Positions 60,229-64,000 of a DNA stretch of 64,000 nt are shown here, piece by piece. Each line of letters opens with the position of its first letter. The stretch's first letter is position 1. The position numbers and the translations under genes were made by a program. The stretch is from contig OZ024892.1 in NCBI GenBank assembly GCA_964017195.1, positions 18,851,389 through 18,915,388 on the forward strand, read 5' to 3'. The notes below the pieces were generated by a model, which was not told the DNA's origin, did no database searches, and saw only the letters and a list, made by a program, of their open reading frames with translations. The stretch is from Siderastrea radians. Its lineage: Eukaryota > Cnidaria > Anthozoa > Scleractinia > Rhizangiidae.

Positions 60229-60381
60229 TAAACAATAGAGTTCTTCTGTCGAAGGCACTATCGTGTGATAGGTTGCCCGAGGAAATTTGATGTTCACAAC
60301 AAATATATGAAGTTCTAACATCAAATCTCCGTGGGACCCTATCAAACATAGGGCCTGAGACAGACGGACTCTATTGTTTTT
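60229..60381. repeat. foldback element with AAACAATAGAG ends
   Basis: AAACAATAGAGTTCTTCTGTC pairs imperfectly with GACAGACGGACTCTATTGTTT. A separate hairpin GCGGGCACTATTCGC with GATAGGCGCCCGC follows at 60419-60448. Non-coding. Confidence 0.5.
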
Positions 60382-60536
60382 ATTGTACAACGCTAACGTT
60401 TGAGCGAAATTGCCAAAAGCGGGCACTATTCGCTGATAGGCGCCCGCTGAGGAGAGACACACTATCTCGTCACGTGATCCATGACGCGATCAATGACAGC
60501 ACGCCAAAATTTAGCGTTGTACTATAATGTTACTTA

Positions 60537-60791
60537 TGCCCCTTTCACACCTTACTCAAATACGGAAATACCTAAACACGTTTAAAACCTGTTTAGTTAA
60601 TGTCGATTTAAAGTTGTTGTCTTCGTATAAATTCTTTATGATAATTTCGACTGCAAATTTATAACAGTGAAAGCAAAAACTAGAGCTTACTTGAATCCGA
60701 TACACAATTCAATCTTCCAGTTATCTGACACTGATTTTCATTTTTTTAAAGCTGGTTTAGGTAAACATGTTCAGTTGGTGTGAATGGGGCA
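60537..60791. mobile_element. 255-bp Harbinger-type MITE with TTA target-site duplication
   Basis: The ends TGCCCCTTTCACACC and GGTGTGAATGGGGCA are 15-bp inverted repeats with one mismatch. TTA flanks both sides (60534-60536 and 60792-60794). A three-base TTA/TAA duplication is typical of PIF/Harbinger elements. Inner arms share ACCTAAAC and GTTTAAA-like sequence. The right-hand duplication is the stop codon of the neighbouring minus-strand gene. Confidence 0.8.
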
Positions 60792-61045
60792 TTAGCTAAC
60801 CAAAGTGACCTTCGTCAAGTCTTTTCTCGGAAGAGCGAAAAACTGCCCGGTGCACAAGAAACGGTTTTCCTCGGGGTCACCGAGTACGACAGGTGCAGGA
60901 ATTCTCTCTTCCTTGACCCAGGTGACTTGGACGGCTTCGCACCCGAGTGGAACTGCCTTCCCATGGATGGTTTTGCGGTTCGACTGAAGGTATCCCACCG
61001 CCACGTTTTCATCCCGCTGCCTGTAGAAAACAACACTTGGCATAC
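60792..61045 (-). CDS. unrecognised gene, terminal exon
   Basis: Acceptor TTTTTTTCGCAG. The frame runs 84 codons to TAA. Its last codon is the target-site duplication of the adjacent MITE, so the present 3' UTR begins inside the MITE. Confidence 0.65.
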
Positions 61046-63455
61046 CTGCGAAAAAAAAGCAAGCACCATTTAATGATTTTATACCCTCTTCTAACTGCTT
61101 TAATTCAGTCGCCACTGGATTGCATGACAACAATCTTCGAGACTGTGCCATACAGAAAAAGGAATCAATGTAGCCCAATTGGTATTCCGAGTAACCCACA
61201 TATCGTATGTTCAATGGCAAGTGATATTGTTGCATCAGGAAAACAGTGATACAGAATGGTTACACTACAGTACACTAACGACGTTTTAGCCCTCCGAAAT
61301 AATCATGGGGTACAATAACATAGGATTCAAAGTATAACAGAACTTGCACCACTGAGGTGGGGTGACCAATGCACTAACAACCATTTACGCACTATTTCCC
61401 CTCATCGTATGGCTCGCGTGTTTGCTGTTTAAAATGTCAGTTGAATAATACTACACGCATAGAGACAGTGTATATACACACCAGTGGACTGTGGCACTGG
61501 TGTAAACTCAACCCTTGTTCCTCTTCGGGGTTGTATTGTGCCACTAACACCTGGTGACAAAAAAAGACATCTAATCAGTAATTCATAACATCAGTGTTGC
61601 TGCAACTTAAGGTAAATTTTGGTTCTCTGTCAAGAACCACTCGGTCCACACAAGTGCTCTTGCTGAAAACATAACAGAGCAACATCACATTACCTCTATT
61701 TTCACTTTCTTTATCTAAAATTCTTTTGGGAAACAGTTTGAATTGCATTTCTACTGTTTGACGGATCTGTTCATTTAGCTAACCCTACAAGATGTTTTAT
61801 TTGCTTCTAAAGCCCCAGCATACCCTTAACTATACATATGGGATTGAAAAAGAGACAAGTTTCCTCTAATTATAGCTGGTCTCAAGTCAAAGAATAAAAT
61901 ACTGTATGAAACAGGACAATATCTATTTGTATCAAAATGATACAATGGAAGGATCATCATCATTTTAGGCGTGGCCATGGAAGGGTGATGCCTTGTAGTT
62001 CGTTGGAATTTTTACTTGGTTTATGACAATGCCGGAAAAGGAGATCTTACCACATGCTATTGATGTAGTCGATGGTGCTGTTGTTGTTGTTGCCACGGTC
62101 TCTGAAGTATTTTCTCCAGGAGAAATGCTTTCGTTTTCTGTAAAGACAAACTCATTTAACACACAGAATCTGCTGCTTGGGCACTTTGTTAAAATATCTT
62201 CAATTGTACACTACAGGACTGCCCAGCGATTAGTCCCTGTGCAATGCATGTCACACTTATGCTGTCATTCTCAAACACATACATGCTAATAGTCAAGAGG
62301 GCATTATTATTCTTTGCTTTGCATAGGCCGTGGCAAGGGAAGGGTGGTGCCTTAAAATTCAATGTATTTTCCTTGGTTTCCTTACCACAAGCTATTGGTG
62401 TAGTTGATGGTGTTGTTGTTGTTTTCTCGGGAGTACCATCACCAGGAGGAATGCTTTCATTTCCTGTAAAAAAAAAAACATTTAACACACAGAAACTGCT
62501 GCTTGGGCTCCTTGTTAAAATATCTTCAATTGTACACTACGGGACTGTGCGCACTTGACACATACATACTAATAGTCAAGAAGCATTATTATTGTTTGCT
62601 AAGCACACATATTTCATGAACGACAAGTCGATGACATATCCAGCACTTTCTTGGTTGAAATACCTTTTATAACAGCCCATTAGGACAACACACGACTACA
62701 TTTCATGTAACAAGTATGCGAACAGAAGACCTCAAACATGTCAAGATATTTTCTGCCTGTGTCCGTTTTTCCAAAAACAATCAAGTCATTGCCTGTGAAA
62801 ACACTTCATTTTAATTATGACCTAAAGGAGAACACAATGTTCACTGTTATGAGATCATTTTAACAGAATAGAGGTAGCTTATACACACCACTCGATGTTG
62901 TTGTTTTTGTCTCTGAAGAGACTTCTTCATCCTGACACTGAGAAGCACTGTTTTCATTTCCTGTAAAGACAAACTCATTTAACACACAGAATCTGCTGCT
63001 TGGGCTACTCATAAAAAGATCTTCAATTTTATACTACAGGACAGGACCAAAAATGCTAAGACATATTACATGCTAATAGTCAAGAGGGCATTATAATTTT
63101 TGGTTAAGCAAACACATTTCACGAATGACAAGTCAATGAAATATTCAGCACTTTATTGGTTTAAATACCTTTTATAACAGCACGTTTGGACAACATACGG
63201 TTTTACTTGATTCTATGAATGGCTTTTAGCTTATCTGACCACTTTGTATGAAAAAAGTATGTTAAAGCAATTACCATATTTTGTGCAAAAGGCTTCGAAC
63301 ATATCAAGAAAGGTCTTCCCGATGTCTGTTTTGCCAGAAACAAATAGTTCTCCCAGTCCAGGTGTTCCATAGGCAAAATAGGAAACACCATTGACATGTT
63401 TCCTTTTGTATAGAACCACAACGTCATACCCGTTGTGATGATTGAGTGTGTCAGC
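60792..63455 (-). CDS. unrecognised gene, last five exons (5' end not seen)
   Basis: The minus-strand exons in order are 63275-63455, 62889-62960, 62386-62463, 62051-62137 and 60792-61045 (stop TAA at 60794-60792). Phases join cleanly, 1-1 for the three small exons. The first exon encodes HNGYDVVVLYKRKHVNGVSY, FAYGTPGLGELFVSGKTDIG and KTFLDMFEAFCTKYG. The middle three encode Thr/Ser/Pro-rich linkers (ETKTTTSS, EKTTTTPSTTPIAC, VATTTTAPSTTSIAC). The last encodes GMPSVVFYRQRDENVAVGYL through FLCTGQFFALPRKDLTKVTL. I do not recognise the family. The Thr-rich linkers could be O-glycosylated if the protein is secreted or membrane-bound, but no signal peptide or membrane segment is visible in this part. 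Confidence 0.65.
61046..62050. other. intron of the unrecognised gene
   Basis: No further exon is evident. A palindromic patch (CCAGTGGACTGTGGCACTGG) lies at about 61482-61501. Confidence 0.4.
62051..63010 (-). repeat. tandemly duplicated exon-plus-intron units
   Basis: Three units, each a Thr-rich exon (62051-62137, 62386-62463, 62889-62960) preceded on the minus strand by the same intron sequence. The plus-strand blocks CTGTAAAGACAAACTCATTT, AACACACAGAATCTGCTGCT, TGGGC and ATCTTCAATTGTACACTAC recur after each exon, with changes. Unit spacing is about 335 and 500 bp. All three exons are phase 1-1, so duplication keeps the frame. Confidence 0.75.
63275..63455 (-). CDS. unrecognised gene, most upstream visible exon
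   Basis: Acceptor TTCTTGTAG, donor GTAATTGC. Begins in phase 0 and ends in phase 1. The 5' exons lie either in the remaining 545 bp without a clear signal or beyond the window. Confidence 0.6.
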
Positions 63456-64000
63456 CTACAAGAAAACAAAGAAAAAGAAAAAAAATGGAAACAATGAAGG
63501 GGCATTATATCAAAGATAATCTCCAGTGAAAACCAGTAAGGAAATGGGAAAGTGACACATTCAAGGGGGGAGATGAAATATAATACTGTACCAGAATGTT
63601 ATAACTGTTGCATCTGTGCATGAAATCTAAAATGTGACTAGTCAAATGAAAGCTACTAAGCAGTACTTTGTTGCGGTGCTGTTTATTATGTTGTACAAGA
63701 TGGCTCTAACTTTTGAGTGCATGGAAGAATTCCTAAAGTGCAACCATTCCAGTGAAAGCTGCTTAGCTCTACTTCTAAGTGGTGCTGCAAAATCCACAAA
63801 AAAAAGTTGAAGCAAAAAAGTCAGAAATACTCTCTGCAAAAATTTGCTACACTGTAAAAGGTATATGCAAACGTCAACTTTAACATGTAAATTATGTAAA
63901 ATTATGTTGGCACCCATTGCTCATGTTGTTCACCTGTATTTCGATTACACATACTCAAAACTGAGAATATTATAATTCTAATGTTGATGCTGTCTTTTCT
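63456..64000. other. probable intron at the window edge
   Basis: No exon with both splice sites could be supported. A frame on the minus strand (63642-63917) follows a TTTTGCAG site but ends in a stop without joining the next exon. Confidence 0.35.

Noticed and set aside
63642..63917. Further upstream exon of the unrecognised minus-strand gene
   Set aside because: It has an acceptor-like TTTTGCAG but reads into a stop without a donor that could join the exon at 63275-63455.

Overview
This window is eukaryotic and most likely from a cnidarian (an anthozoan such as a stony coral). It is AT-rich and gene-poor. Its genes are split by GT-AG introns, and it is packed with foldback elements, MITEs, a LINE, minisatellites and simple repeats. 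The organism call rests on overall style and familiar-looking repeat families. It is an inference, not a database match.

Three spliced genes can be rebuilt. (1) PSMA6, the alpha-6 subunit of the 20S proteasome core, lies on the minus strand at 18983-43373. Seven coding exons join in phase to 741 nt (246 codons plus stop), but the gene is stretched over 24.4 kb by transposon-filled introns. (2) A KDZ (Kyakuja-Dileera-Zisupton) transposase-like gene lies on the plus strand at 43706-53836. Seventeen inferred exons join in phase to 3684 nt (1227 codons plus stop). They encode a basic N-terminus, cysteine-rich zinc modules, an RNase H-like KDZ core with candidate D, D and E residues, a helical region, an acidic stretch and a C-terminal cysteine-protease-like domain. 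It starts head-to-head with PSMA6, with only 332 bp between the two ATGs, so the two probably share a bidirectional promoter, which holds a perfect NRF1-type palindrome. (3) The 3' part of an unrecognised minus-strand gene lies at 60792-63455. It has three small tandemly duplicated Thr-rich exons, and its stop codon coincides with the target-site duplication of a Harbinger-type MITE.

Layout: 1-18.4 kb is intergenic with foldback and TIR elements, several with clear target-site duplications (3708-4421 TTAA; 5221-5791 TA; 7561-9485 9 bp; 14047-18122 TIR pair; 18250-18427 pogo-like). 18.8-43.4 kb is PSMA6. Its intron 5 holds a 4.4-kb TIR element with a 5'-truncated LINE and another repeat nested inside. 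Its introns 3 and 2 each hold one copy of a 1.3-1.5-kb TIR element, and intron 2 also holds a MULE-like element carrying a gene fragment. 43.7-53.8 kb is the KDZ-protease gene, with a TTAA MITE next to one splice acceptor. 54.4-54.65 kb is C-rich low complexity. 54.96-57.27 kb is a 120-bp satellite with a 360-bp higher-order period. 57.5-57.86 kb is a cluster of nuclear-receptor-type half-sites. 58.3 kb is a LINE 3' remnant. 60.2-63.5 kb holds MITEs and the third gene.

The strongest candidate for an undescribed system is the apparently intact, intron-rich KDZ transposase/cysteine-protease fusion that sits on the promoter of a proteasome gene.
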